Source of the DNA: Allolobophora icterica
Taxonomy: Eukaryota > Annelida > Clitellata > Crassiclitellata > Lumbricidae
Assembly (NCBI GenBank): GCA_963556255.1
Contig: OY744611.1
Location: 7,338,443 to 7,402,442, forward strand
Reading direction: 5' to 3'
Length of the DNA: 64,000 nt
This document shows, piece after piece, positions 34,201 through 46,800 of this stretch. The notes under the pieces were generated by a model. It did no database searches, was not told where the DNA came from, and saw nothing but the letters and a program-made list of their open reading frames with translations. Position 1 is the stretch's first letter. The number at the start of each line of letters is the position of its first letter. Made by a program: the position numbers and the translations under genes.

Positions 34201-34973
34201 AGAAATAATAACATTAACAAAACTGAAATATCTAAGAATTTTGAAATTATGAAATAATCCTCATAAATGCAATGAATTCCAATAGTAATTTTTGAAATTA
34301 TGAAATAATCCTCATGAATGCAATGAATTTCCAATAGTAATAAAATAATGATAAAATCTGATATTACTAAGTAAAGCTAAGCTCCAATATCCCATGTTGA
34401 GTGTAAGGGGAGCGCTCATTTCCTGTGCTCGGCCCTTGAGCCGCCAATGGACAAATCCCATGGTCCTGGACACAAGGCTAGCATATTGCAGGACTTGCTG
34501 TTTACTTCCCAGCTTATGGTGGTACCATATTCTACTGCTTGTTGACAGAGACACACGAGAAAATAACTTGTCCAAGGCCGTTACACGGAGTAAACCTGCA
34601 ACCACACGATCCATGACCAAGCGTGTTACCAACAGACCAATATGTCACACTGACACTAATAATACTGGTAAAATATAGATTAAAAATAATGAAATATAAC
34701 AATCTTTCTGCATTTTCATTAAAAACTTAATTAAAGTATTAGTTGTGGATTTCCTAATAGAACAGGCTCTTACCTGTGCTTTTGTAGACTAAGTATTTCG
34801 ACTCTGGTGACTACAACATGGCCAAGGCAAAGGTCGGGTCAACGAAGCCATTAATTGGACCGGGTCAGAAGGTCGTGTTGCCTGGGCCAACCGGTGACGC
34901 CATTCCAACCCCGGAGACAGTACCCCACAAGAAGATCAGCAACCTCCAGAGTAAACTCGTGAACCTTTCGTGA
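30989..34973 (+). CDS. ENSA: alpha-endosulfine/ARPP19 family protein (three exons, complete)
   Basis: The exons are 30989-31234, 32479-32586 and 34788-34973, all phase 0, giving 179 aa. The signature FDSGDYNMAKAK spans the exon 2/3 end; its Ser is the Greatwall/MASTL target in the family. Once phosphorylated there, ENSA/ARPP19 inhibits PP2A-B55 and permits mitotic entry. AKYPDMK...FLQKRLSKG (exon 2) is the conserved helix before it, and HKKISNLQSKL at the C-terminus sits where vertebrates have a PKA site. The start ATG lies 8 bases after an acceptor (TTTTGCAG, 30980), so a 5' UTR exon exists upstream. The acidic N-terminus (residues 20-80) is much longer than in vertebrate ENSA (about 121 aa total). 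Confidence 0.93.
31622..31855 (+). mobile_element. tRNA-derived SINE family 2 copy (5'-truncated)
   Basis: In ENSA intron 1. It has GAGAGGTCGGGTTCAAACCCG (box B-like), then AATGAGTACATTGACC, a GAAAATGAAGTCGCTAGCACT block and CCATGGCTGCC. Other copies: 33225-33485, 47775-48025, 55195-55335. The GAAAATGAAGTCG block also stands alone near 32060 and 32270. Downstream intron sequence shows nothing else. Confidence 0.65.
32479..32586 (+). CDS. ENSA: ENSA exon 2: conserved helix
   Basis: Encodes 36 residues, NLKDMEKQEEAKL to RLSKG, between an acceptor (GTCTTAAG) and a GTAACG donor. It matches the EEAKLKAKYP...FLMKRLQKG region of vertebrate ENSA. Confidence 0.92.
32620..33180. repeat. degenerate tandem AATGTAAACAATGTTATGAA repeat
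   Basis: In ENSA intron 2. About twenty diverged 22-30-bp units centred on AATGTAAACAATGTTAnGAAA, clearest at 32880-33060. Reading frames across it are artefacts. Confidence 0.7.
33225..33485 (+). mobile_element. tRNA-derived SINE family 2, near full length
   Basis: The head GGTAGTGTAGTGGTTAGCATGC is box A-like and GGGAGTTCAAATACC is box B-like. The body (GTCATGATGAGTACAATGACC, GACGGCAAGGGACAGGACTGG) and the tail (AAATGAAGTTGCTAACACTTC, CCATGGCTGCC) follow. This is the most complete copy in the window. Confidence 0.75.
33750..33905 (+). mobile_element. tRNA-derived SINE family 1 copy
   Basis: In ENSA intron 2. It has GTTGGCCCCATTGGTTAAAG, GCTTGCCTTGTAATGCGAA (TGT in the anticodon position) and GGGTTCGAGCC, then the family tail (ACAGTTACTG, GATGCTTGATC). 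The clearest plus-strand copy outside 13968-15500. Confidence 0.72.
34385..34645 (-). mobile_element. dispersed SINE-like repeat family C copy
   Basis: In ENSA intron 2. On the minus strand the head GGTCTGTTGGTAACACGC and GTGGTTGCAGGTT look tRNA-like. The body (AAGCTGGGAAGTAAACAGCA, TCAAGGGCCGAGCACAG) matches 43255-43375 in NFX1 intron 3. Confidence 0.55.
34788..34973 (+). CDS. ENSA: ENSA exon 3: FDSGDY motif and C-terminus
   Basis: Encodes TKYFDSGDYNMAKAK through LQSKLVNLS and a TGA stop, after an acceptor (CTTTTGTAG). It contains the Greatwall target motif. A polyadenylation signal AATAAA lies at 35214-35219. Confidence 0.95.
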   Translation, partial: TKYFDSGDYNMAKAKVGSTKPLIGPGQKVVLPGPTGDAIPTPETVPHKKISNLQSKLVNLS

Positions 34974-35534
34974 GCGACGTGTTGCGGTTGTGCAGCACAC
35001 TAAAAACTCAGAACTCGGCTGAAGAATTGTACAAAGCGAGAAAAGATTGCATAGAAATTTGTGTTGCTCGCGATACCTACAGCTAAGCTGTCGAGTTTTG
35101 TCATTAGACCAAGACTTCTTTCCGTGTTATGTTTAATCTCAACGCTGTTGAAATTTGTGGTTCAGAAAATGGTAGTAGATACATTTAATAGTAGTACTAA
35201 TTGTTATCAATAGAATAAATGAATCAACTTGCATGTTTTGAGAACGTTTAGATTGGAGAAATTGATTATAAAGCAAATTAATCACTGGAGAAGTTTAACA
35301 ATTTCTAATGATAATACATTAATAATAGAGAAAACTGCAGCTAATAATAATAGTATCAAGTGGTAAAAGAAACTGTTAAGATTGGTATTATTAAACGTGT
35401 TTGATCTGTACTGTACCTCTTGTGTTTACTGTTTTCTGTGTAATGTAATTAACTGTCAGGAATCTAATTACATGTAGGTGTTGGGAATCTAGATTCCCTT
35501 AGAACAGTGGTTTTCAACCTTGTAGTGACGGATC

Positions 35535-35760
35535 CAGTACTTTTTTTCTATAAAAAAAGGTTATGGAACTGAACAATAGGTTCCGGAACTGAACAACTAT
35601 GGAAGGACTAAAATCCTGAGAAATATGGGATTGGAGTTGGGAGGGGTCTCAATAAACACTGAGAACAGTTCACAACACTGACATTAAGTTAAAATAACTA
35701 AATTATTGTTTTTGTTATTAAAATAAATAAATGATTTTTTAGTAGCTGAAAAAAGCACTG
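35535..35760. mobile_element. MITE (226 bp) with 8-bp TSD
   Basis: Begins CAGTACTTTTTTTCT and ends AAAAAAGCACTG, flanked by GACGGATC at 35527-35534 and 35761-35768. The internal GGTTCCGGAACTGAAC is shared with 16261-16511. Non-coding and hAT-like. Confidence 0.85.
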
Positions 35761-36034
35761 GACGGATCCTTACATAAAGCATTTATTTGCTGTAGCCCAG
35801 CATGTTTCATCCATCGAATTTTTCAAGAAGTAACAAATTTTTAATGTTGGGATAATATTTCTATTCTACAAATTGAAACTCTGAATGTTGGTTATTTGCA
35901 CTTCTGGTGGAGTCTGTTATATTACTTTGGTGAATTCTGTGTTTTCTTATTTTATATGGAGCTGTGGTGAGACCTCTGGCCGACTCGCACAAAGCCTAAG
36001 GGTCGTTGAAAACCACAGGTCTTGGAGGCTAACT

Positions 36035-36300
36035 ACATTGCCATGTAATTTTGTTACCTGCTATGAATCCAGTTATTCTTCCATGTAGTTTTATTTTATT
36101 AGCTGCCAGGAATCTAGTTACGCTTCCATGTACATGTAATTTTATTAGCTGCCAGGAATCTAGTTACACATTCTTGTAAATTTATTAGCTGCCAGGAATA
36201 TATTTACGCTTCCATGTAATTTTATTAGTTGCCAGGAATCTAGCTTGCTTCCGTGTAAGTTTATTAGATGCCAGGAATCTGTTAGCTGCCTGGAATCTAG
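36035..36300. repeat. ~45-bp minisatellite
   Basis: About six units of TTATTAGCTGCCAGGAATCTAG plus TTACGCTTCCATGTAATTT. Looser units extend back to about 35450 and on to 36400. Confidence 0.8.
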
Positions 36301-36684
36301 GGTTCATGGGTGTTAACTACTGTATGTTATTACTGTATTTTAGCTTTTGGGAATCTAGATTCTATGTAATTGTGTTAGCTGCCATGTATCTATATTGGCA
36401 TATTCTCTCCGGCCCCAGTCTCGTGACCGAGTTTAACCAATAGCCGATCATAACATGAGAAAACTTTTATGTAGAATGCTGTATTCTAATTGACTTGATA
36501 ACAGTTGTTTATATGTTTTATGTTCACTGGAGTGCATCTTGCAGCAGATAAAAATAAAGATCTTACTTATATTCGTTAGGGCTATTTACTGCTCTATGCA
36601 ATGACATTATTAGCTATAAGGAATCTGTAGATCCGCCTTGCAGCGATCTCTAGTCTAGCATAATGTAAGCCCTAACTCCAGAAT

Positions 36685-37675
36685 GTAAATCTTCGAAATT
36701 TCTCCGCCCACGCAAAAACCACATGAGATACCAGCTTAATACTGGCGCCATGTGAAATGAGGTCCTCGATAGCCAGGTTGCCAGGTCAGAATCTGCTGAG
36801 GTCAATCCATTGCAATGTTAGTCCTAGGTCAATCCGAGGACTGCTTTAGGTTTTCTTGGAGAAATCAATTTCCTATGATCTTTAGATTACTGTTCCAATA
36901 TATCTAGATATACATACTATTAGTCTATTAAGCCTCTAAAAGGTGTCTATAGATTCGATTCCTTAGCAACTGATTCCAGGTCAAAATCCAAGGATCAACT
37001 AGGTAAACACTGAACTTGGCATCTAGTCACTCCTTCACCGTCTTAACCAGGTAGGCTAGCCTACTATCTGCTAAGTACTTCAATAAATTCAACTTGCGGG
37101 AATTAAAAATCCATCATTTGCCCACTGTACAAATTAATGTGTCGTCACATAGCGTGCCTTAACCTTGTTTGGAAGTTTATATAGCACCTTTTCGGTACCT
37201 CTAAGTTTACTCTGTGTGTGTATGGAAGTTGGCATGTGTGACTTTCAGTGCGTTTTTAAGTAGGCCTATGTCTGTGCGCGCGTATGGTTTGGTGTATGTA
37301 ATTTATAAAAACTGCGATGATCGTAATCTAATCGTAATCTCGAGACTTCTACAGCACCGAAAAAGCTAAGTGGCGGGAACCAGCTTATTCACAAATCAAA
37401 ATCGATAGGATGGGGGGGGGTCGAATCGCTTCCAGGTCAAGATCCAAAGGAGTCGGTCAGGTAGACAGTAAGACGGCTAAGGTGGGTGGTGTTTAGAGTT
37501 TAGACGGCCAGGGTTAATGATTGTTCCGATATCATAGGTTCTAATTCCGACCTACAGTACTGTAATGTAAATCTCTGAAGTATCTCAGCGCCACACAAAA
37601 GCCACGTCTGGGAGATCAACTTAATACAGGCGCTATGTCAAATAAAATCCGCAATAGCCAGGCTGCCTAAGTAAA
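36685..37675 (+). repeat. two copies of dispersed repeat family B
   Basis: 36685-36790 and 37565-37675 share AAATnTCTnCGCCnACnCAAAA, CCACnTnnGAGATnnnCTTAATAC, GGCGCnATGT and AGCCAGGnTGCC. The rest of 36400-38930 shows no gene; it should contain the NFX1 promoter. Confidence 0.55.
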
Positions 37676-38967
37676 GTTAAGCCAATATCACCACACATGG
37701 TCCAAGCAGTCACTAATAACACATGGATCATTGTAAACTTGTTGCGTCTATGACAACCTGTATTGAAGAATAAACGAAATTGAATTGGATTGATTTATTT
37801 ACGTTTCTTTAGGTATGCCATTTGAGTATACACAGGTGTACTTACTTACCATTCAAGGTTTGGGCGAATTTTATGTAAGACATTGTGCGACTTCCGTCTG
37901 GCATTTCTGGCCGTGATGCAACGGCAAGGGAAATGGAAAGTTTCGGTTTAAAATTAGAATTTATGACATTTAAGAATTACGAATAAAAGGAAAACCTACA
38001 CTAGTCTTGAAGCAACAACACATTTTATATTACGTTTATTTAAAGGTAACGGCAACGCTTTTTAAATTAAAATTTCAAATTCTGACGTAGATTGAGTTCC
38101 ACCCTGTGGGTCAACTAAAACGTTGTACTGTTGAGATGTAACAGCTGTGCTATACAAGGATGTGAATTTTGGTGTTTTACATGTAGATTGTGCTAAACTA
38201 GAAAACTGGCTATCCAAACTAACCTAAGTAGGTGGTTCACTGAACTCAGAGTTTTGCTAATTAGCGTAGGTGGGTGGCTGAGTGAACTTTGACTTGTCTC
38301 GTCTAGACTTGCTGAACCGTATGACCGTGACTTGCATGACGTATCTGCAATTAAAATTTTGTGGGACACTTTGAAGAATCTGTGACTTGAAATTTATTCA
38401 TTCTAATGGGCTCCTAGAAGATTCTCTGTAATTAAAATCCAGTAATTAGCAGGCTCCCTACTTATGCACAAGTTGTTGCGTAACTCACTAACTAACAATA
38501 GTCTAGGACCTACTGTCTTAATAACACTGTGTGCTAGCAGTGCTCTACTTTATCTCACAATCTGTGGTAGCCATATTGTTTATAAGTAGGGTGACTGGCC
38601 ATTTCATAAAGAATTCCATAAAAACCTATGTTACATAAATGTGGCTTCATATAGGCAAGCACAGATTAGTTTTTCTTCTTGAAGTGGCACTGCGTAAGTT
38701 TCTAATTTGCAATAAACGTCCACTATAAATGGAACTTGTATTACTTTATGGTACGTATGATATTTGTGTATTATTTGTTCATTATTCATTTATTTAGCAT
38801 GAATTATTATTTATCTGTTTAGTAAGTGATTGATGTATTGATTTTTCATTGACTGATAAATTTATGAACAAAACTATGCTTTCTTGGTTGATTATTTGAT
38901 TGAATATTGATTGATTGCTTGATGGTGGTTCATTTAAGGACTACATCTACCAAGGCGAACACACAAA

Positions 38968-40834
38968 ATGGCTTCAGGTGGCTCAGATGTGGATTATTAT
39001 GGATCTAGAAGTTTTCGATCTCATCAATCTTTTGATCATCATCAGCCTGCAACGGACGCTGTAAATGCAAATGGAACTGTAGGCTATAGCCAGCCATATA
39101 ACGATCAACGCTATAATCAAGATTATGATCAAGGATATAATCGAAAATATGATCGAGGATATGGTCGGGTACCAGAGGTCTACGAACAAGGTGTAGAGGA
39201 TGCCATGCATAAAACCGGTCCCTTCCGAGGCCAAAATAATCGCAGAGGACAGACATGCCGCCGAGGTCAACGAGGCCAAAAGTTCACAGCTGAGGGGAAT
39301 TCTGCGTCTAGTGAGTTAGGATTCGAGGGTGATACTTTCTGCGATAATGATGCTGAGAGACCCCAGTTCGACCAGGGACTAGAGCAGAAAACGAGAAATT
39401 ACGTACCAAAGGGACATAGCGGAAAAGAAAGAAATGAACGGCAAGATAGTTTTCGGGATAGACGCGACAAGATGCGCCACGATGACAGTAGTGCAAAACG
39501 AGGTAACACATGGCGCCAACGTCACGGCGTCAACGATCAGGTGGATCGATTTTATGCTGGTGACGACTCCCACGCATCGCAAAATTATCACCTGGAGAAA
39601 AACTGGAGGAAAACCAGTGTGAAGAACTCCGACAGTAAAGAACCTGCAGATGGTTCGAAACAGTTGAACCGCAACGAAAGCAACACAGATGGAACAGAGA
39701 AAAGAATTTCTGACGAACACAATGAAAATTGCGTGAAAGAGGGACAGTCGACGGCTCCCCAACGTTATAGAGACAGAAATGAAAACGAGAGATTTAAGGG
39801 TAGAAACTTTCGCGATGGTGAGGACTATATACCCCGACAATGTGATCAGGGTCAGAACAGAAGTCGGCAAAACAAATCTAGGAAAGGTTCGAAAAATGTG
39901 GAGGAAGTGCCTCAAAGAGATTCGGTGAAGTATGGAATTCAACCTGTGGAGGATGTAGATCGTCCTTCAAGGGACCTTCACCCAGTTCCAGATGAGCATA
40001 GTGAAACTGGTGACTCACAGAATTCTTTGGTGAGGGCAGATTCAGTTGCCTCTTCGGTGGAGGATCGAAGGTTGGGCGCCCAGAAAAAGTCCAGTAACTG
40101 GAGAGACAGTGGCCATGGAGGAAAACCGGAGAATTGGGAAACCCTGGATGGGGATTTGATGCCGAGGGGTAGTCACCGGGGGAAACGAAACAGAAAGGGT
40201 GCACTAGAGGATAAGCACAAGGGTGAAACCAAAAATAGGGTAGATTCAGAAAGAGCACAGCAGGACATGGAATCAAGGGAAGATCTTAGGGTGAGAGGTG
40301 GTCAAGCATGGTCAAATGAAGGGGATGGTGAGAAAGGAAATATTGAGGATTCTGCTCCCAGAGGGGAGAGGAAAGATGGGAGAAGGGTTGCGAATTATGG
40401 AAATGTTGCAAAAGCTTTCACAAAAGACTCGAAGAGGCAGACAAGAGGGAGGTGGGACGATGCTCGATATTCGACCAATTGCAATTGGGATGGTAATGAA
40501 GGGTGGAAACGCCCTCAGCAGGGCACCAACCGGCAAAGGGTGAATGGAAACGATGTCCAACAGGGATGGCGTGACCCTGGCATTGGTGTTGAACAAAGCG
40601 TCGAATTTAGCAATCACACTGGTAGAGAAGCGCGTGAAAGATTAAAAGACTCGTCTACAAAAAAGTCCTGCAACCGGGAAGCAACAAAAGCAGGGGACAT
40701 GGAGATGGGTTCATCAAAAGAGGGCGAAATTAGGTCATTGATGATCTCAGAAGCACGTCAACCAAAGAGAACAATGAGGGACAAAGAAGACGATTTCCCT
40801 AGAACAGCGAACTGGCAGGATGAAACACAGCGTG
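38968..40834 (+). CDS. NFX1: NFX1 exon 1: long disordered N-terminus
   Basis: Encodes 622 residues plus one base. It starts [12 protein letters not shown] and is rich in Arg, Asp, Asn, Gly, Lys and Gln, with [17 protein letters not shown] RGY repeats early on. There are no Cys-rich fingers. The donor is GTAGGT (phase 1); the frame would run on to 40911 if not spliced. Such composition is common in RNA-binding, condensate-forming proteins. Confidence 0.85.
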
Positions 40835-43800
40835 GTAGGTTTCACAGTCTGATCCATCATTCTCACCTTTCCTTACCTGTGGTTGTGCAGCACATGGAAA
40901 ATGAATTATAATCTTGTTTGTAACCTTAAAATTTCTGAAGTGCTACTTGAAAGCTCTAAACACAGGGCAGAGTCACACAGTAGTGCAAATCTGAGGAGTG
41001 GTTCCTCAGTCGCTAGGCGAAGAGCAGTTCTATATCCAGATGTTTGAAGGCCACTGAGAATAGTAAGCTTAATAATTATAATAATAATTACATTAATAAT
41101 AATAAAAATAGTATTTGTAGTAATAATAATAATAGCTGCATAGCACGATGTACATGTATGTAAGTGCTGTGCGTTTAGGTCTCCTGATCGATCAGCTGTG
41201 TGCCGGAAAGTACGAATGCCTCGTCTGTTTCAACCTCGTCCGAAGCGATGTCGCCGTCTGGAGCTGTTCCAGCTGCTACCACATCTACCACCTCTACTGC
41301 ATCAAGAAGTGGGCGCAGTCTTCTGCTGCCACTCCTCTGCCAGATGGATCGGGGACAGCGTGGCGCTGCCCTACCTGCCAGAGTTCCTATCTCCAGGTGC
41401 CGAACCAGTACACCTGCTTCTGTGGTCAGTAGATCTCATCTGCTTTTATCTACAAATGTCTTGAGCATTGTTATAGTGGAAGATTAAGCATCAGTTAAAG
41501 TTAAACCAGTTACAACTACTCAGTTAAACTGAAGGCAGATCTGAAATTATTCTAGATTAGATTGGCGCATAACTGCAGATATTAGAATTACTCGCATTTG
41601 TATTAGATTAAATGAACATTTAAACATTATTTAATCATATTAATTCTACCTAATGTTATCGGGAAGCTTCTAAAACACCAAAATCATAGCATACAATTAA
41701 TGGTCACCTAAGTTGTTGTATTTGGCAATGTAAATGAGATTTATTCGAATTGGTTTATTTGGATTGAATTGAGTTTTGGATTAGATTTAATATTGTTTTA
41801 AATTGGACTTATTTGGATTCTATTGAATATTTAATTAGATGTAATATTGTAGATGCAATGTTGGTTTAAATTGGATTTATTTCTTTTTATTTAAATATTG
41901 ATTTAAATGAGTATAGAATGGCTTTTGTTTCCACTTGTCCAGGTAAACAACGGGACCCGGAAGTCAACCGATATGCCACTCCGCACAGTTGCAACGAAAC
42001 CTGCTCCCGCGAGCGCAACCGCGGCTGCCCCCACCACTGCACCCTCCTCTGCCATCCGGGTCCATGCCCTCCCTGCTCAGCCTTTATCATGCGGTCCTGC
42101 GACTGCGGTAAAACGAAACGCTCAGTCAAATGCGTCGGGGATGCGACATGCTTCAAATGCACGGAGCCTTGCGGCCGGACGCTGAACTGTGGCCAACACG
42201 TGTGCGAGGAGCGCTGTCATGCAGGTTCGTGCAACGCTTGTACCGTCGAGCTTAAGCGGGTTTGTTTTTGCGGGCAGGAGACTCGAACAGTTCGCTGTGG
42301 GTCAGGAGAGGCGTTCCTGACAGGGTTTACTTGTGAGGGAACGTGCGGCCGGAAGCTGGGGTGCGGAAGGCATGACTGTGTTGAAAAGTGCCATCCGGGG
42401 CCTTGCGTCGATTGCCCTCGCCGGCCGGAGGTTGTGATGCAGTGTGCTTGCGGGAATACCCCGCTGTCGGAAATTCCGGGAGTGAAACAGAGGAAGACGT
42501 GTGAAGATCCGATTGCGACGTGTGAGAAGGTGTGTGACAAGGAACTGGCCTGTGGAAATGCAGGTATGTGAATTTTATGTATGAATACATGTGTATGTTC
42601 CTTTAATCTGTATCTGTTTACAAGTGTGTTTATGTGTATGTATGTCTCTGTGTATTTGTCTCTGTGTGTATGTAAGTATGTATTAATATTGATATGTGTG
42701 TATCTATGTATGTTTTTAAGTCTGTTTTGTATGTATGTGTGCATATGTGTATGTATATATTTTTTATTTATGTGTCTGTCAGTGTGTATATATTTGTGTG
42801 TGTATGTATCTACATGTAGGTGTTGATGTGTATCTGTATTTACAATTCAACTGATACAATACAATTGAAATTTCATAGTGCCCCTTTACAAAGCTCAGAG
42901 GTGGACTCTGTGCTAGTCTCTATGATGTTAAATGTCATTAAGAACAGAGCATTTGTAAGTTAGCGAACATTGCTCAGATTTGTGCTTGTATGTATGTGCG
43001 TTTGTTTATGGATGTTAGTGTGCATATTTGAGTATGTATGTATTTTTCTGTATATTTATGTGTCTGTGTGTCAGTGTGTATATATTTGTATGTGGGTGTA
43101 TGTATCTGTGTATGTGTTGGATGTGTGTGGCTGTGTGTATGTTTTTGTGTGTATTTATGTACATAATGTGTATATTTATCTGATCTTACCTTTAGCTTAC
43201 CTTTGCCATACATGTATCTCACCCTGCTTACCTTACCTGATCTTTCCGTGGTTAATTTTGGTACTGGCATGAGCTGGGAAGTAAATGGCAAGTCCTGCGA
43301 AGCACTGATCCCATGTTCAGGACTTAAATTGGATTTGTCGATTTGCTGGCTCAAAGGCCGAGTTCCACATAGGGTTTGGTAGCATTGCTTACTTAGTATT
43401 ATTATATTTTATTATTACTACTAAATACTATTGGAATTTCGTAGCACAATTACTATTTCACAAGTCCTAACTTTAAATTATTGTTAATTTTCACAGTATT
43501 AATATTGGTAATTACTTTCTCACTCGACAGGCTCTCGACATCGCTGTCAGCATCGATGTCACGAAGGCCCGTGTCCTACGACCTGTGACCGCATGACTGA
43601 AGTGAGGTGTCGATGTGGTGCTGTCACGAAGGAGATGTCCTGTGTCGAATCGCTTGAGTTGAGCGATTCGACGCCGTTCGTCTGTGACAGACGATGCAAG
43701 AAGAAGATGTCATGTGGAAGACATCGGTGCAATCAGACATGTTGCACAAGTGAAGAACATCTGTGCCAAATCGTCTGTGGATGTAAGCAGTCTTCACCCA

Positions 43801-46800
43801 GTGGGATTATTAGTATTAATATTATTAATTANNNNNNNNNNNNNNNNNNNNNNNNNNNNNNNNNNNNNNNNNNNNNNNNNNNNNNNNNNNNNNNNNNNNN
43901 NNNNNNNNNNNNNNNNNNNNNNNNNNNNNNNNNNNNNNNNNNNNNNNNNNNNNNNNNNNNNNNNNNNNNNNNNNNNNNNNNNNNNNNNNNNNNNNNNNNN
44001 NNNNNNNNNNNNNNNNNNNNNNNNNNNNNNNTTTTTTTATATTATTTTGTATATCACCCAGGAAAAACTGAAAAATTATCTTGAGAATATTATTATTTTT
44101 TATTACTATTATTATTTTTGTATAATTAATGTTATTAATATTGTTATTATTATTTCTGTTAATAATATTACTGTCATTTTTATTATTTCTGTTATTATTA
44201 TTATTTTTATACATTTTTTACTCGTCTGCAGGTGAGCATTCTCCGCCCAACATGATTCATTCAGACATCTTAACTTTTTATTTGTTTTTTAATTATGAGT
44301 TATTTCTTTGTTTGTTTAGTCCCTTGTCGGTTATTTGTTTTCTGCTTATTGATTTGCAGATAGTTGGTTATTACTAAGACGAGACTGCTTGATTGTTTCG
44401 TATTTATTTATTGAGAAATTTATTTTCCACAGATGTGGTAAAGATGTGTGTTTCTTTCAAACCACGATTCATATTTCGATTGATTGATCAACTGATGATC
44501 GTGTTGTGTTTCATCAACCTTTAACCTTTGATTCCTGACCAGTAGGATGTCCAACTGACCTAAGTTTACATCTTGCCTTAGCAGTTTCATTATCCACATT
44601 ACCATGCTTCACCTGGCCAGTGAGCTCACTGACAAGGTGAAGCTTACCCATTATGTTCCTTTACCGGAGCGATTATCTTACCTTACCTTACCCATTTTCT
44701 TACTTTACCTTACCAATTACGTGATCTCATCAGACTAATTAACTTACCAATTGTGCTTACTGATTGCCTTATCAATTATGTTTCCTCACCGTACCAACTT
44801 TCCATACCAATTACCTTACCAATTTATCTGTCTCACCTTGTACCTTACCTTATAAAAATGACCTATTTCCTTAACTGACTGCTTACCTTAGATTTTACCT
44901 CACTGTACAGGTTAACTTATGAATGGCTAATTGTCTTAATTTCAGATAAGCTGAGCTGTGGCCTACACAGGTGTGAGGAGCCATGCCACAAGGGCAACTG
45001 CCCTTCCTGTTGGCAGGTGAGCTTTGACGAGCTCAGGTGTTACTGTGGTGCCCAGGTCATCTATCCACCTGTTCCATGTGGCACGAAACCACCTGAGTGC
45101 AACCGGCCGTGTACTCGAGAGCACACCTGTAATCATCCGGTAAGTGGCACCTGTAATCACCTGACCAGTGCTGTTGAGTGGTTTGTCACCTGTTGTAGCC
45201 TACTTATTAGGGTGGTCCTTAGAGTAATAGTAAAAAAATATTTTTTGAAATGTTTAGCTCCCACCCTTTTAAAGTGTTCCTTTTGGCAAAAATAGAGTTT
45301 TTCTAAAATATTTCTTTAATCAGACAATGTTGTGAGGTCGCCCAACTCATATTTTGATCGTGCTAAATGAAATATGAACACCGATTATTCCGAAAAGAGT
45401 ACTTGTAGATAATAACAATGTAGTAAAATAGACAAATAATTTGCAATTGTTCAGTGTTCAAATTAACATTATAATGTCATAGAAAACGTTTAATCGTCAA
45501 ACAATTTATTCCATGCAACAGTGTGAACTTTAGACAAGCTGGGTAGCGACGTCGATGATCAGCCACGACTTGGAGCAAGAATATTATTGGAATTGGTCCT
45601 CATCGTGGGTTATGAGTTTGTTCAACTTCTGCACAAGGGCTACCCCTCGTTCAGCATTGTCATTCGTGACAAGAAGCTTGTTGACTATAATTGGTATGCC
45701 TTGCCTGTAATCATCTCTGTCCGCCCATGTTTCAGGGTCCAAACATAAGAAATCGGAACCAATGTGCAGGCTGCTAAGAAGATCACGAGTGCTTGGAGTT
45801 ACTAAGTCCTCCAAGTTGTGCTATGAGGCCTTGCTTGCTCCTAATTTGATTCGTTTTGAACCAAGTGGAACAGATTCCTTGTACTGTAATGCAGTCGCCA
45901 TTTTTGTTTTGTCTCGCACGACACTTTGGGATCGAAAAAAGAGCAAGACCCTCTAAATATTCTGACAGGTACCACAAGTGGTGCTCAAGCTTCTTGCACG
46001 TAGCAGTTGCAATTTTGTCATCATACTGCCTGTAGTTGTAGAGATCCTGAAGCAGTTGAAGGTCATTGCGAGAAGCAGTGGCAGCTAGTGGAGCTTAAAT
46101 TGTGATCGGAACATCCAGACTTTTAATGAGTATATAACTTTCGACATCCACCTCGCATAGTGCATCTCACCTGGTGCCATGAAGTTGATTCCACGTATGG
46201 GTGAACCTCCGAGAAAGATGATCGACAGCTCGATGAATTCACGGTAATTATCTCGCACAGACTCATGAAGCAACTGGTTTTGAGCAAATTCCAGTATTTC
46301 CTGTTTCACTGTGTCATGGATTTTATCTAGTTCTGTACCTGTCTGAAACTTTATCTAATCAATAAAGGGCTACCCTTGCTGAAATCTTTTAAACGGCAGA
46401 ACCTCTGGAGCCGATGAGGGAGCAAGGCTTGCTGTAAATGCGGCTCCTGCCAATAGCTCCATTATTTGGAGGCAGCATGCAAAGTACAGCAAATCCTTCC
46501 CAAGCTTTCGCTCAGTTTCAACACAGGCGCTAATGTTGATGTCTGTATTTGAGCTAGTTGTGTCAAGGCACATTCGAACTACACGTTCTGGACACTCCGC
46601 TCCTCCAGTGCAAAAGGCCATTTTGTTTTAAAATGTTGAACTGTTCAGTGTTCATGAAATGAAATATCACCAGAAATGCATTTAAGTTGGTGTAAATACA
46701 TTACATGAAATGCTTATACTCACTAGTCAATAACCTTGCAGATTGCAGTTACTTCGATGGATTAATTGTTTCACAAATTCTTTAAAATTCAAATTAATTC

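Noticed and set aside
38983..40617. Several open frames antisense to NFX1 exon 1
   Set aside because: They mirror the Arg/Asp/Asn-rich coding of the plus strand and have no family resemblance.
43783..44945. A missing NFX1 exon in the N gap
   Set aside because: Exon 4 and exon 5 join in phase and match the human protein order without a gap.
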